Assembly: GCF_000314795.2 (NCBI RefSeq)
Contig: NZ_KB373315.1
Coordinates: forward strand, 246,501-310,500
Direction of reading: 5' to 3'
Source: Streptococcus sp. F0442
GTDB lineage: Bacteria; Bacillota; Bacilli; Lactobacillales; Streptococcaceae
DNA length: 64,000 bases
A program made the translations under genes and the position numbers. The notes beneath the pieces were generated by a model. It did no database searches, had not been told where the DNA came from, and saw nothing but the letters and a program-made list of their open reading frames with translations. Below, piece by piece: positions 55,537-64,000 of this stretch (position 1 is its first letter; the number at the start of each line of letters is the position of its first letter).

Positions 55537-57333
55537 TTATTCTCCCAATTCTGCACTGTAAGCAATAATCTGATCAACCGTATCAGACAAGAACTGAATG
55601 GTATCGCGAAGTGGTTTGTCGGTTGAGATATCTGCTCCGATAATCATGGCTGACTCAAGTGGGGTCTTGCTACCGCCTGATTTGAGGAGGTCCAGCCAAT
55701 CTTTGGCTCCATTTTCGGAGTTCTTCAAATGCAAGTATCCCGCTGTTGAGATAACCAAGCCAGCTGAGTAGGTATAGCTGTAAAGCCCCATGTAGTAGTG
55801 GCTTTGGCGCATCCAGGTCAAGGCTGCATCGTCATCGATTTCAACAGCGTCGCCCCAGAATTCGGTCAAGACTTCCTTCATGATGCTATTGAGCTTGCTA
55901 GCGCCGAAGGTACCACCTTCTTCGATCAGGGTGTAGACCTTGCGTTGGAAGGCTGCTTCCAACAAGTGGGTGATGAAGTTGTGGAAGTAGGTGTCTGTCA
56001 AACGGTGAGCCAAGGCAAAGCGTTTTTGACGAGGGTCGTCAAACTGGTGTTCCAAGTAGTCGCTGAGGAGGAGCTCGTTAAAGGTAGAAGGAGCTTCTAC
56101 ATAGTAGGTCGACATGTGGGCGTTGAAGTAGCTTTGGTTGTTATCTGAGAAGATGAATTGACCAGAGTGTCCAATCTCGTGGATCAGGGTATAAACATCG
56201 CTCATCCGTCCTGTCCAACTCATGAGGACATAAGGATGGACACGGTAAGGATCGGCTGCATAGCCACCAGAATCCTTGCCTTCATTGGCCGCAAAGTCGA
56301 CCCAACGTTCGGTTTGGTAGCGGGCAATTTCGCGGGAATATTCTTCGCCAAGAGGAGCCACAGATTTCATGACCAAGTCATAAGCGTCATCAATAGTAAC
56401 ATCTGGGTTGAGCGCACTGTCTAAATCTAATTTCCAATCAGCAAAGGTCATTTTCTCAAGACCGTTGACCTTGGCCACGTGTTTGAGGAATTTTTGAGCT
56501 ACTGGAGCGAAGTCCTTCATGATTAGGTCAATCTGACGATCAAACATGGCACGATCCACTTCCTGCTCAGCTAAGAGATAGTCAAAGACGGAGTCGTAGC
56601 CCCGCATATCGGCGATCAGCTTTTCAGACTTGACTTGGGCTAGATAGGTAGCAGCAGCCGTGTTTTGGTGCTTGCGGAGACCTTCTGAGAAGGAACGAAA
56701 GGCTTTTTCACGGACTTCTGCATTTTCATGGTTTTGGTAGAAGTTTTCATAGGTGACAAAGCTATTCTTGTAAACTTTTCCATCTACTTCAAAATCAGCC
56801 ATTTCAAAGTCACCTGCCCGCATCTTGGTATAGATGTCTTGCGGTCCGTAGAAGACTTCACCAAGGTTGGTCAAAGTTTTTTCCACATCAGCTCCCAAGT
56901 AGTGAGCCTTTTTGATTTTAGCCTGACGAATGGCGAAAGTGAGGTGAGGGAGTTGTCCCAGGCGTTCGAGGACTTCTTCATCCGCTTCTACCAAAGCATC
57001 ATCAAAGAAGGAAAGTTCGACGCTTGCCCAAGTTTCGAAATCCATCCCCGCTTGAGCAATCTCTGCAAAAGCTTCGTCGCCAAAGTCAGTGGTTTGTGGC
57101 ATAAAGCTGTAGTTACCAATGTGGCTGAGTTGGATCTGAATTTGTTCAAAGACCGCAAAGGTAGCTTCAAAGTCTTCAAAAGTGTGGAGCTTGCCCTTGT
57201 AGTTGCGGACAAATTCATTGATTTCCTCGCGCGTTTTTTCAATGGCACGCAAGAAGTCTTCCTGGTCTTGATAGAGGGCTGTGAGGTCCCAGAGTTCATT
57301 CTCAGGAAATTCAGAACGTTTTTTTAATTCCAT
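55537..57333 (-). CDS. pepF: Oligoendopeptidase F (M3 family)
   Basis: 598 residues, typical PepF/PepB length. Zinc motif HEIGH near residue 385 in LIHEIGHSGQF, plus the downstream Glu-containing helix. It cleaves 7-17-residue peptides in the cytoplasm. AAAAGGAG precedes the ATG. Single gene on the minus strand. Confidence 0.95.
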   Translation of the reverse strand: MELKKRSEFPENELWDLTALYQDQEDFLRAIEKTREEINEFVRNYKGKLHTFEDFEATFAVFEQIQIQLSHIGNYSFMPQTTDFGDEAFAEIAQAGMDFETWASVELSFFDDALVEADEEVLERLGQLPHLTFAIRQAKIKKAHYLGADVEKTLTNLGEVFYGPQDIYTKMRAGDFEMADFEVDGKVYKNSFVTYENFYQNHENAEVREKAFRSFSEGLRKHQNTAAATYLAQVKSEKLIADMRGYDSVFDYLLAEQEVDRAMFDRQIDLIMKDFAPVAQKFLKHVAKVNGLEKMTFADWKLDLDSALNPDVTIDDAYDLVMKSVAPLGEEYSREIARYQTERWVDFAANEGKDSGGYAADPYRVHPYVLMSWTGRMSDVYTLIHEIGHSGQFIFSDNNQSYFNAHMSTYYVEAPSTFNELLLSDYLEHQFDDPRQKRFALAHRLTDTYFHNFITHLLEAAFQRKVYTLIEEGGTFGASKLNSIMKEVLTEFWGDAVEIDDDAALTWMRQSHYYMGLYSYTYSAGLVISTAGYLHLKNSENGAKDWLDLLKSGGSKTPLESAMIIGADISTDKPLRDTIQFLSDTVDQIIAYSAELGE

Positions 57334-57488
57334 AGTATTCTCCTTTTGATCAAATAACTATACTAAGTATAGCAGAAAAAAGGGCAGAAACATAGAGGGA
57401 GAGGGGAAAATGCTTGTGTGAAAATCTTGAAAAGAGCTGGAAAAATCAACCATTTTTGATATACTAGGATAGATATGAGGAGGTTTTT

Positions 57489-58757
57489 ATGAAAAAGGTT
57501 ATGATTACACTATTAGCAGGCGTGTCTGTTCTATCTCTAGTCGCCTGTGCACCCAAACGTTATGAGCGTCAAAGTAAGCCGAAGACAGCAACGTCATCAA
57601 CTGTCAAAAAAGAAAAGAAGGATACAGGACAAAAGAACTATCAAGAAGTGTTAGACCGCTACAAGGCTTATGCAGTTGCGATTACTGCTCAGGATCAAAC
57701 GGCTTTACAAAATGAACTGAAGAAGATCGATGCGACTTCAGAGGAATATGCCTATGTCTTTAACCTTCAAACACTTGGGAGCACCAATGAGTGGCACTAT
57801 GCTTTTTGGGATCTCAATCAAGATGGTAGTGACGAACTGCTGATTGGTGATGGTAAAACGATTGCTGCTGTGTATTATTTGAAAGATAAGCATCCGACCT
57901 TGCTCCATGTAGCCTATGTGGCTTCTGCTGGTGGCTATCGCTCCAGTTTAGATGTTTTTGACAATGGACAAATCGTCTACGCCACTTGGCAATCTATTAA
58001 TCCAGAAATGGAATTGAGCCTTTATTCGCTAGGAAAAGGGGAAGCCAAGGAAGAAAAGAGAGCAACCATTCAAATTGGTGGGGATCAAACAGCAGAACAG
58101 GCTCTTGGGATTTCAGCCAAGAAGTTGGACCTTAGTAAGCTTGACTGGAAAACGTTTGATGGTTCAGGAGACTCCAAATCAACAGCGAAAACGGAAGAGA
58201 AAAAGTTTGGAAGCTTACAAGTGCAAGTTAGCGTAGCTGATCTTCGCATTCGAAAAGAACCCTCGACCTCAGCTCCCTCTGCAGGAATGATCGCAAAAGG
58301 TATTCACACCATTACGGAAACTGTAGAGGCAGATGGCCATACCTGGGGTAAATTGGAATCCGGACAAGGCTGGATCGCCCTTGAATTTACATCGCGCGTG
58401 AGTGGCAATGCTGAATCAGCTTCAGCGCCTGCCGCTACAAAGACTGGAATGAATCTAGAAGAAATTAAAGCTGGAAATTTCTCAAGTGTAGCAGGAGTAT
58501 GGAAAAATAAGCACGGAACTAGTATTGAGTTTGATGCGCAAGGAATTGTGAAGGTCAATGGTAGTGCTCTCACTGGCGTTCAATTTTCTGAGTTTTACTT
58601 CAAAGAAGGTAATTTACATGGGCTTAGTCGCATGCCTGGAGCAACGAACGAAACGCCAATTCTCTTCATTCCTTCAAGAGAAGGTGGAAGTGAATCCATA
58701 TACTGGAGTAAGAGTGATGTGACGAATGGCAACGACTTGTACTACCGTGTGAACTAA
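57489..58757 (+). CDS. Lipoprotein with SH3b domain and DUF6287-like C-terminus
   Basis: 422 residues: lipobox LVAC (Cys20), Lys/Ser/Thr linker, a globular region (about 50-235), a bacterial SH3 domain (about 240-310; LRIRKEPSTSAPSAG, GWIAL), and a C-terminal domain resembling DUF6287 (SSVAGVWKNKHGTSIEFD). It would sit on the membrane with the SH3 domain near peptidoglycan. AGGAGGTTTTT precedes the ATG. Its first ~30 residues are nearly the same as in the next gene. Confidence 0.8.
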   Translation: MKKVMITLLAGVSVLSLVACAPKRYERQSKPKTATSSTVKKEKKDTGQKNYQEVLDRYKAYAVAITAQDQTALQNELKKIDATSEEYAYVFNLQTLGSTNEWHYAFWDLNQDGSDELLIGDGKTIAAVYYLKDKHPTLLHVAYVASAGGYRSSLDVFDNGQIVYATWQSINPEMELSLYSLGKGEAKEEKRATIQIGGDQTAEQALGISAKKLDLSKLDWKTFDGSGDSKSTAKTEEKKFGSLQVQVSVADLRIRKEPSTSAPSAGMIAKGIHTITETVEADGHTWGKLESGQGWIALEFTSRVSGNAESASAPAATKTGMNLEEIKAGNFSSVAGVWKNKHGTSIEFDAQGIVKVNGSALTGVQFSEFYFKEGNLHGLSRMPGATNETPILFIPSREGGSESIYWSKSDVTNGNDLYYRVN

Positions 58758-58774
58758 GAAAAAAAGAGACAAAC

Positions 58775-59512
58775 ATGAAAAAAATTGGAACCTATTTACT
58801 AGCTGTAACCCTATTACTTTCCCTAGTAGCCTGTGCTCCGAAACGCTATGAGCGTAAGCATGCTCCAGTAGGATCTTCATCCGTCAAGAAGTCTTCTGGT
58901 GAGACCCAAGAAAAAGAGATGAGGGAAGAAAAGCAGTCAGATGAAAAGGACGAAGAAGCCATTGGGACCTTGTCAAAAGAGGACCAAGCGGATATCTATT
59001 CGATTATTGAAAACAGTGCGTCTTTGACCTATTCACTTCAGGTGCAACCGACTCGTTTGCTGGAGTTGAACAATGACCACAGTGCAGTTGAAGGCTACTC
59101 GCAAGATATGTTCATTGATTACTACAATACTTACACGCCGGGAACCTATAATCTGCAAGATATCATTAATAAATTGAACGCAGAAGAGACATCGGACTCT
59201 ATCCGCAGTCTTTCACAAGACAAGCTGATCCAGCTTACAAATGAAAAGAAAGACGGCTGGATCTATTCGACAAAAGACAAGGCCTTCTATGAAGTTGTTC
59301 CTGGCGGTCGTGGGGGAGCGATGCCACCGATGGAAATTCCTTCACCGGATGTCTGGGTGATCAATGAAGATTCAGTTGAAGTGACCACATCGATCCAAGG
59401 GACTTCTGAACCATACAGACGCTTTATCTTGAGACGAAACAATAAGGACTACAAGGGTGGAACGCATAAAACACGCTTTTACGTCGACAGCACTGAATTC
59501 GCAAAATCGTAA
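58775..59512 (+). CDS. Lipoprotein of unknown function
   Basis: 245 residues: lipobox LVAC (Cys20) in the same LVACAPKRYER context as the preceding gene, then a charged linker and a globular domain from about residue 70. No domain is recognised. It starts 17 bp after the first lipoprotein and shares its transcript. The shared N-terminus suggests duplication of the export and anchor segment with a new C-terminal domain. Confidence 0.75.
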   Translation: MKKIGTYLLAVTLLLSLVACAPKRYERKHAPVGSSSVKKSSGETQEKEMREEKQSDEKDEEAIGTLSKEDQADIYSIIENSASLTYSLQVQPTRLLELNNDHSAVEGYSQDMFIDYYNTYTPGTYNLQDIINKLNAEETSDSIRSLSQDKLIQLTNEKKDGWIYSTKDKAFYEVVPGGRGGAMPPMEIPSPDVWVINEDSVEVTTSIQGTSEPYRRFILRRNNKDYKGGTHKTRFYVDSTEFAKS

Positions 59513-59574
59513 AAATAAATGAAGGCTATATCTAGCTCTAAAATTTTTATATAGGACACACTAAAGATTCGCAG

Positions 59575-59603
59575 AAAAAGGCTCTCAAAGCCTTTTTCTT
59601 TTG
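59575..59603 (+). terminator. Terminator after the twin lipoprotein genes
   Basis: Stem AAAAAGGCT / AGCCTTTTT followed by CTTTT. Confidence 0.88.
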
Positions 59604-59613
59604 GGCTTGAATA

Positions 59614-59622
59614 TGTTAAAAT
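59614..59622 (+). promoter_or_regulatory. Possible distal pnp promoter (extended -10)
   Basis: TGTTAAAAT at 59614-59622; no strong -35 box. If used, the mRNA would carry both leader motifs. A nearer TATAAT (59979-59984) has TTGATC at only 15 bp. Confidence 0.35.
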
Positions 59623-59749
59623 AGAAGGTATACGTGCTTGGATACAAAGATGAGGATATAACATATAGAAAAGCTGTTGAAATCTATATTTTTTTGAGTT
59701 GCTTAACGGCTTGGTATCTTGATAGTTAAACACGGGCTAAATCCCTAGT

Positions 59750-59803
59750 GAAAAAGATAGATTTCCTGGTGTGCGTGGCACACTGTGTCAATCTCCTATT
59801 TTC
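59750..59803 (+). ncRNA. Covarying leader motif before pnp, copy 1
   Basis: GAAAA and AGATT pair with AATCT and TTTTC, leaving AGAT opposite CCTA as an internal loop. An inner hairpin (GTGTG / CACAC) lies between TTCCT and GTCA. The same arrangement recurs at 59864. Could be a structured RNA element. Confidence 0.55.
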
Positions 59804-59863
59804 ATACGGGACTCTTCACGCCCTTTGTATCCTGATGAACTGAATTTTGGCCTCATTTCTTAG

Positions 59864-59919
59864 GAAAAAAGATAAGCTTCCTAGCACTCATCGAGTGCGG
59901 CGTCACCTTCCTATTTTTC
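59864..59919 (+). ncRNA. Covarying leader motif before pnp, copy 2
   Basis: GAAAAA and AAG pair with CTT and TTTTTC; AGAT/CCTA internal loop, TTCCT and GTCA are conserved with copy 1. The inner hairpin (GCACTC / GAGTGC) has a wholly different sequence, so pairing is kept by compensatory change. Confidence 0.55.
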
Positions 59920-59928
59920 TACAGAAAT

Positions 59929-59944
59929 GTTCGGCAAGCCGAAC
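59929..59944 (+). promoter_or_regulatory. Hairpin in the pnp leader
   Basis: Perfect 7-bp stem GTTCGGC / GCCGAAC with an AA loop. PNPase mRNA leaders often carry hairpins processed by RNase III in other bacteria. Confidence 0.45.
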
Positions 59945-60008
59945 CGTCCAAAATATCTTGATCTTTGTAGGCAAGTCGTATAATTTTATCAATCCAAAGG
60001 GGATTACA

Positions 60009-62225
60009 ATGACAAAACAAGTGTTTCAAACGACTTTTGCGGGTCGTGAGTTAATCGTAGAGACTGGCCAGGTTGCTAAGCAAGCAAATGGCGCTGTTGT
60101 CGTACGTTACGGTGAGTCAACTGTCTTGACGGCAGCCGTTATGTCTAAGAAGATGGCAACTGGGGATTTCTTCCCCCTTCAAGTCAACTACGAAGAAAAA
60201 ATGTATGCAGCTGGGAAGTTTCCTGGTGGCTTTATGAAACGGGAAGGACGTCCTTCAACAGATGCGACTTTGACAGCGCGTTTGATCGACCGTCCAATCC
60301 GTCCAATGTTTGCGGAAGGCTTCCGTAACGAAGTGCAGGTGATTAACACAGTCCTTTCTTACGATGAAAATGCATCTGCACCAATGGCAGCGATGTTTGG
60401 TTCATCATTGGCCTTGTCTATCTCAGATATTCCGTTTGACGGACCAATCGCTGGAGTACAAGTAGGTTATGTGGATGGGGAGATCGTCATCAACCCAACG
60501 CAAGAACAAGCTGAGCGCTCGCTTCTTGAATTGACAGTAGCAGGTACTAAGCACGCGATCAACATGGTAGAGTCTGGTGCTAAAGAATTGTCAGAAGAAA
60601 TCATGTTAGAAGCTCTTCTCAAAGGACATGAAGCTGTCAAAGAATTGATTGCCTTCCAAGAAGAAATCGTTGCAGCAGTTGGGAAAGAAAAAGCAGAAGT
60701 AGAATTACTTCACGTGGACGCTGAATTGCAGGCTGAAATCATTGCAGCCTACAACAGTGACCTCCAAAAAGCAGTCCAAGTAGAAGAAAAATTAGCTCGT
60801 GAAGCTGCGACTCAAGCGCTTAAAGACCAAGTGACAGCCGTTTACGAAGAAAAATATGCAGACCACGAAGAATTTGACCGCATCATGCGTGATGTAGCTG
60901 AAATCTTGGAACAAATGGAACACGCAGAAGTGCGCCGTTTGATCACAGAAGACAAGGTACGTCCTGACGGTCGTAAGGTTGATGAAATCCGTCCGTTGGA
61001 TGCACAAGTCGACTACCTTCCCCGCGTACACGGTTCAGGTCTCTTTACTCGTGGACAAACTCAGGCTCTTTCTATCTTGACTTTGGCGCCAATGGGTGAA
61101 ACGCAAATCATCGATGGCTTGGATCCAGAGTACAAGAAACGCTTTATGCACCACTATAACTTCCCACAATACTCTGTAGGGGAAACAGGTCGTTACGGTG
61201 CGCCAGGTCGTCGTGAAATTGGTCACGGTGCTCTCGGCGAGCGTGCTCTTGCTCAAGTCTTGCCAAGCTTGGAAGAATTCCCATACGCGATTCGTTTGGT
61301 AGCAGAAGTGTTAGAATCAAACGGTTCTTCATCTCAAGCTTCTATCTGTGCGGGAACTCTTGCCCTTATGGCTGGTGGTGTGCCAATCAAGGCACCAGTA
61401 GCAGGGATTGCCATGGGTCTCATTTCAGATGGAAACAACTACACCGTATTGACAGATATCCAAGGTTTGGAAGACCACTTTGGAGATATGGACTTTAAGG
61501 TTGCAGGTACGCGTGACGGGATTACAGCCCTTCAAATGGATATCAAGATCCAAGGGATCACTGCAGAAATCTTGACTGAAGCTCTTGCCCAAGCCAAGAA
61601 AGCTCGTTTTGAAATCCTTGATGTTATCGAAGAAACTATTCCAGAAGTTCGTCCAGAATTGGCTCCAACTGCTCCGAAAATTGATACGATCAAGATTGAT
61701 GTGGACAAGATCAAGATTGTCATCGGTAAGGGTGGAGAAACCATCGATAAAATCATCGCTGAAACAGGCGTTAAGATTGATATCGACGAAGAAGGAAACG
61801 TATCGATCTACTCTAGTGACCAAGCTGCCATTAACCGTGCTAAAGAAATCATTGCTGGTTTGGTGCGTGAGGCCAAAGTGGATGAAGTCTACCATGCCAA
61901 AGTGGTTCGGATCGAGAAATTTGGTGCTTTTGTCAACCTCTTTGACAAGACAGATGCCCTTGTTCATATCTCTGAAATGGCTTGGACGCGTACCAACCGT
62001 GTCGAAGACTTGGTAGAAATCGGAGACGAAGTCGATGTTAAGGTCATCAAGATCGATGAAAAAGGTCGTGTCGATGCTTCGATGAAGGCACTTCTTCCAC
62101 GTCCACCAAAACCGGAACATGCAGAAGAAAAAGGTGAAAAAAATCATCGCCATGGCGATCGTCCTCGTCACCACAAACCGAGAAAAGACTTTGCCAAAGA
62201 TGCAGGTCAAGAAACAAAGGAATAA
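60009..62225 (+). CDS. pnp: Polyribonucleotide nucleotidyltransferase (PNPase)
   Basis: 738 residues. Two RNase PH-like domains, a helical linker, then KH ([20 protein letters not shown], about 560-615) and S1 (about 625-695) RNA-binding domains, and a His/Lys-rich tail. It degrades RNA 3' to 5' with phosphate. The frame is open from 59847, but AAAGGGGATTAC sets the ATG at 60009. It heads the pnp-cysE-GNAT-cysS cluster. Confidence 0.97.
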   Translation: MTKQVFQTTFAGRELIVETGQVAKQANGAVVVRYGESTVLTAAVMSKKMATGDFFPLQVNYEEKMYAAGKFPGGFMKREGRPSTDATLTARLIDRPIRPMFAEGFRNEVQVINTVLSYDENASAPMAAMFGSSLALSISDIPFDGPIAGVQVGYVDGEIVINPTQEQAERSLLELTVAGTKHAINMVESGAKELSEEIMLEALLKGHEAVKELIAFQEEIVAAVGKEKAEVELLHVDAELQAEIIAAYNSDLQKAVQVEEKLAREAATQALKDQVTAVYEEKYADHEEFDRIMRDVAEILEQMEHAEVRRLITEDKVRPDGRKVDEIRPLDAQVDYLPRVHGSGLFTRGQTQALSILTLAPMGETQIIDGLDPEYKKRFMHHYNFPQYSVGETGRYGAPGRREIGHGALGERALAQVLPSLEEFPYAIRLVAEVLESNGSSSQASICAGTLALMAGGVPIKAPVAGIAMGLISDGNNYTVLTDIQGLEDHFGDMDFKVAGTRDGITALQMDIKIQGITAEILTEALAQAKKARFEILDVIEETIPEVRPELAPTAPKIDTIKIDVDKIKIVIGKGGETIDKIIAETGVKIDIDEEGNVSIYSSDQAAINRAKEIIAGLVREAKVDEVYHAKVVRIEKFGAFVNLFDKTDALVHISEMAWTRTNRVEDLVEIGDEVDVKVIKIDEKGRVDASMKALLPRPPKPEHAEEKGEKNHRHGDRPRHHKPRKDFAKDAGQETKE

Positions 62226-62249
62226 GCAATCAAAAGAAAGGAGCACGGT

Positions 62250-62867
62250 ATGGGATGGTGGCGTGAAACCATCGATATTGTAAAAGAAAATGACCCAGCA
62301 GCGCGTACCTCGCTGGAGGTCCTCTTGACCTATCCGGGCGTCAAAGCACTGGCAGCTCACCGTGTTTCCCACTTTTTGTGGAACCATGGCTTTAAGCTTC
62401 TAGCTCGGATGCACAGCCAATTTTGGCGTTTTTGGACCCAGATTGAGATTCACCCAGGTGCGACCATTGCTTCAGGTGTCTTTATCGACCATGGAGCGGG
62501 CCTCGTTATCGGGGAAACAGCCATTGTTGAAAAAGGCGCCATGCTCTACCACGGGGTGACCCTTGGGGGAACAGGAAAGGATGTCGGGAAACGCCATCCA
62601 ACGGTTCGTGAAGGAGCCTTGGTCTCCGCTCATGCTCAGGTCATCGGTCCGATTGAGATTGGGGCCAAGGCCAAAGTAGGAGCGGGAGCGGTCGTCGTCT
62701 CCGATGTACCGAGTGATGTGACCGTTGTCGGAATCCCTGCTAAAATTGTTCGTGTTCACGGTAAGAAGGATGAGCCAATCATTCACCAGGAAGAAGAAAA
62801 ACGCGAATACTATGTGAGTAAGATGGAGCATGCTAAGGAAGCCAGTCATCGGTCTTCTAGCTTGTAA
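62250..62867 (+). CDS. cysE: Serine O-acetyltransferase
   Basis: 205 residues with a helical N-terminus and a left-handed beta-helix of hexapeptide repeats (ASGVFIDHGAGLVIGETAIV, GVTLGGTG). It makes O-acetylserine for cysteine synthesis. AAAGGAG precedes the ATG. It lies 24 bp after pnp and two genes before cysS, matching the cysteine theme. Confidence 0.95.
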   Translation: MGWWRETIDIVKENDPAARTSLEVLLTYPGVKALAAHRVSHFLWNHGFKLLARMHSQFWRFWTQIEIHPGATIASGVFIDHGAGLVIGETAIVEKGAMLYHGVTLGGTGKDVGKRHPTVREGALVSAHAQVIGPIEIGAKAKVGAGAVVVSDVPSDVTVVGIPAKIVRVHGKKDEPIIHQEEEKREYYVSKMEHAKEASHRSSSL

Positions 62868-62879
62868 GGAGATCGCTAC

Positions 62880-63746
62880 GTGATTCAAGCAACCAATACA
62901 TTGAATGACCACCAACTACTGGAAGCAAAGGCCCTTATTGCCATCTGTCAGAAGTATGACGGAACTTTTCGGGATCCTTATCTATCCAATATGCTCAATT
63001 TTGATCCCGATATGCCCGCCTTTTTCCTTTATTATGAAAAAGGTGAACTTGTTGGCCTATTAGCGGTTTATGCAGATGACCCAGATGTGGAAGTAGCGAT
63101 TCTGGTCCACCCCAATCATCGTCGTCAAGGCATTGCGCGGGCTTTGTATAGAAGTTTTGAGACAGAAACGGCATCTTATCCCATTGAGTCTGTAACTTTT
63201 CAGACAGAGCGTGTTTTTCTAGAGCGCCATCCTGATTTTGTCAACAACTGGGGACTGGTCGAGGATGAAGAGACAGAAACCTGGTTAGGTAAGGATAGAA
63301 GACCTTATCCGTTGGCAACTGTTTCCAATCTGGACGTTTTGTTAGCAGATCGTTCGTATCAGGATCAAATTAGTCAGTTGAAATTTCAGACATTTTCAGA
63401 GGAACATGAATCTAAAGAAGTTGTGGATAGATATGTCGCTAAAGCTCTGAAAGATCCAGAAAGTCGCCTATATATTTTATTAAAAAACGGTCAGGTTATT
63501 GGAACTTGTACAGTTGATTTATCGAGTAATACGAATTACCTCTATGGTTTAGCAATAGCCGAACTTGAACGTGGAAAAGGCTACGGGAGCTACCTGGCAA
63601 AATCCCTCGTCAACAAACTGATTGAGCAAAATGACAAGGCATTTCAGATTGCCGTGGAAGACAGCAATGTAGGTGCCAAACGCTTATATGAAAAGATTGG
63701 CTTTGTCAAACAGACTCAGGTGGTTTATTTGAATGCGAAAGAGTAG
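62880..63746 (+). CDS. Double GNAT acetyltransferase
   Basis: 288 residues with two GNAT folds. The first has VHPNHRRQGIARALY (about 80-95), the second ELERGKGYGSYLA (about 225-240), both matching the acetyl-CoA loop (Q/RxxGxG/A). Substrate unknown. The start is GTG with AAGGAG upstream. It sits between cysE and cysS, as in other streptococci. Confidence 0.85.
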   Translation: MIQATNTLNDHQLLEAKALIAICQKYDGTFRDPYLSNMLNFDPDMPAFFLYYEKGELVGLLAVYADDPDVEVAILVHPNHRRQGIARALYRSFETETASYPIESVTFQTERVFLERHPDFVNNWGLVEDEETETWLGKDRRPYPLATVSNLDVLLADRSYQDQISQLKFQTFSEEHESKEVVDRYVAKALKDPESRLYILLKNGQVIGTCTVDLSSNTNYLYGLAIAELERGKGYGSYLAKSLVNKLIEQNDKAFQIAVEDSNVGAKRLYEKIGFVKQTQVVYLNAKE

Positions 63747-63766
63747 GAACAGAAAGGAAATGAAGC

Positions 63767-64000
63767 GTGTTAAAAATTTATGATACCATGTCTCGTGATT
63801 TGCGAGAATTTGTCCCAATCGAAGAAGGAAAGGTTCGCATGTATGTTTGTGGGCCAACTGTTTACAACTATATCCACGTTGGGAATGCCCGCTCAACAGT
63901 AGCCTTCGATACCATTCGTCGCTACTTTGAGTACCGTGGTTATGAGGTTGCCTACATTTCTAACTTTACCGATGTGGATGATAAGATCATCAACCGTGCC
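63767..64000 (+). CDS. cysS: Cysteinyl-tRNA synthetase (partial, N-terminus)
   Basis: First 78 codons, running off the window. The zinc/ATP-site motif is visible: [10 protein letters not shown], with the HIGH-like HVGN, then [14 protein letters not shown]. The start is GTG with AAAGGAAATGAAGC upstream. It charges tRNA-Cys and closes the cysteine-linked cluster. Confidence 0.95.
   Translation, partial: MLKIYDTMSRDLREFVPIEEGKVRMYVCGPTVYNYIHVGNARSTVAFDTIRRYFEYRGYEVAYISNFTDVDDKIINRA

Noticed and set aside
59847..60008. N-terminal extension of PNPase by 54 codons
   Set aside because: It would overlap the second leader motif and has no ribosome binding site; the ATG at 60009 does and gives the normal length.

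Overview
This window is chromosomal DNA from a low-GC Gram-positive bacterium, almost certainly an oral Streptococcus of the sanguinis/mitis type. Evidence is the ClpL chaperone, the PolC-type replicative polymerase, the pnp-cysE-GNAT-cysS order, Eep/RseP next to proS, sortase-anchored LPSTG protein, DUF4649-trxA pair and a streptococcal-type type VII secretion (T7SS) locus. I cannot name the species from sequence alone.

Layout. 1-4.3 kb: a UroD-fold (probably methyltransferase-like) protein with a polar amino-acid-type ABC transporter. 4.3-5.2 kb: non-coding stretch with structured repeats and the unusual clpL leader. 5.2-13.2 kb: clpL, a small HTH-like gene, yajC, then the uppS-cdsA-rseP-proS envelope/translation operon. 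13.2-28 kb: a lipoprotein gene and a complete T7SS locus (esxA, esaA, essA, esaB, essB, essC) followed by an AT-rich cassette with an LXG-like large effector candidate, two small helical partner proteins and a membrane-anchored protein. 28-33.8 kb: lipoprotein, DUF3592-like protein and polC. 33.9-36.7 kb: an AT-rich island with an Rgg-type regulator convergent with an ABC exporter. 36.7-41.2 kb: a DinJ/YafQ toxin-antitoxin pair, an Imm26-like protein, a 49-residue membrane peptide and a large tandem-AAA+ protein with a beta-helix-like N-terminus. 41.3-48.7 kb: pepS, repeats, a membrane protein, def, a Crp/Fnr regulator divergent from two paralogous MFS genes, and an RsuA-type pseudouridine synthase. 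48.9-53.3 kb: a Cna_B-repeat surface protein, rpsO and a cadD gene bracketed by 44-bp direct repeats. 53.4-57.3 kb: trxA, a membrane thioredoxin-like/excalibur pair and pepF. 57.4-64 kb: twin lipoproteins, the pnp leader with two copies of a covarying hairpin motif, pnp, cysE, a double-GNAT gene and the start of cysS.

How the genes work together. The T7SS core genes are packed with overlaps or a few bases between them; tandem hairpins separate esxA from the machinery, so the small substrate can be made in excess. The base composition changes inside essC, at the start of its last ~200 codons, and stays AT-rich to the end of the effector cassette. This is what is expected if the EssC tail and its cognate cargo move as one exchangeable module. 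It is the strongest candidate here for an undescribed system: the effector's C-terminal half matches no toxin fold I know.

Other points of interest are RNA-like elements: two homologous intergenic repeats whose stems covary, a duplicated hairpin leader before clpL, and two covarying copies of a motif before pnp. Gene starts were adjusted from the longest reading frame when a ribosome binding site favoured a downstream codon.
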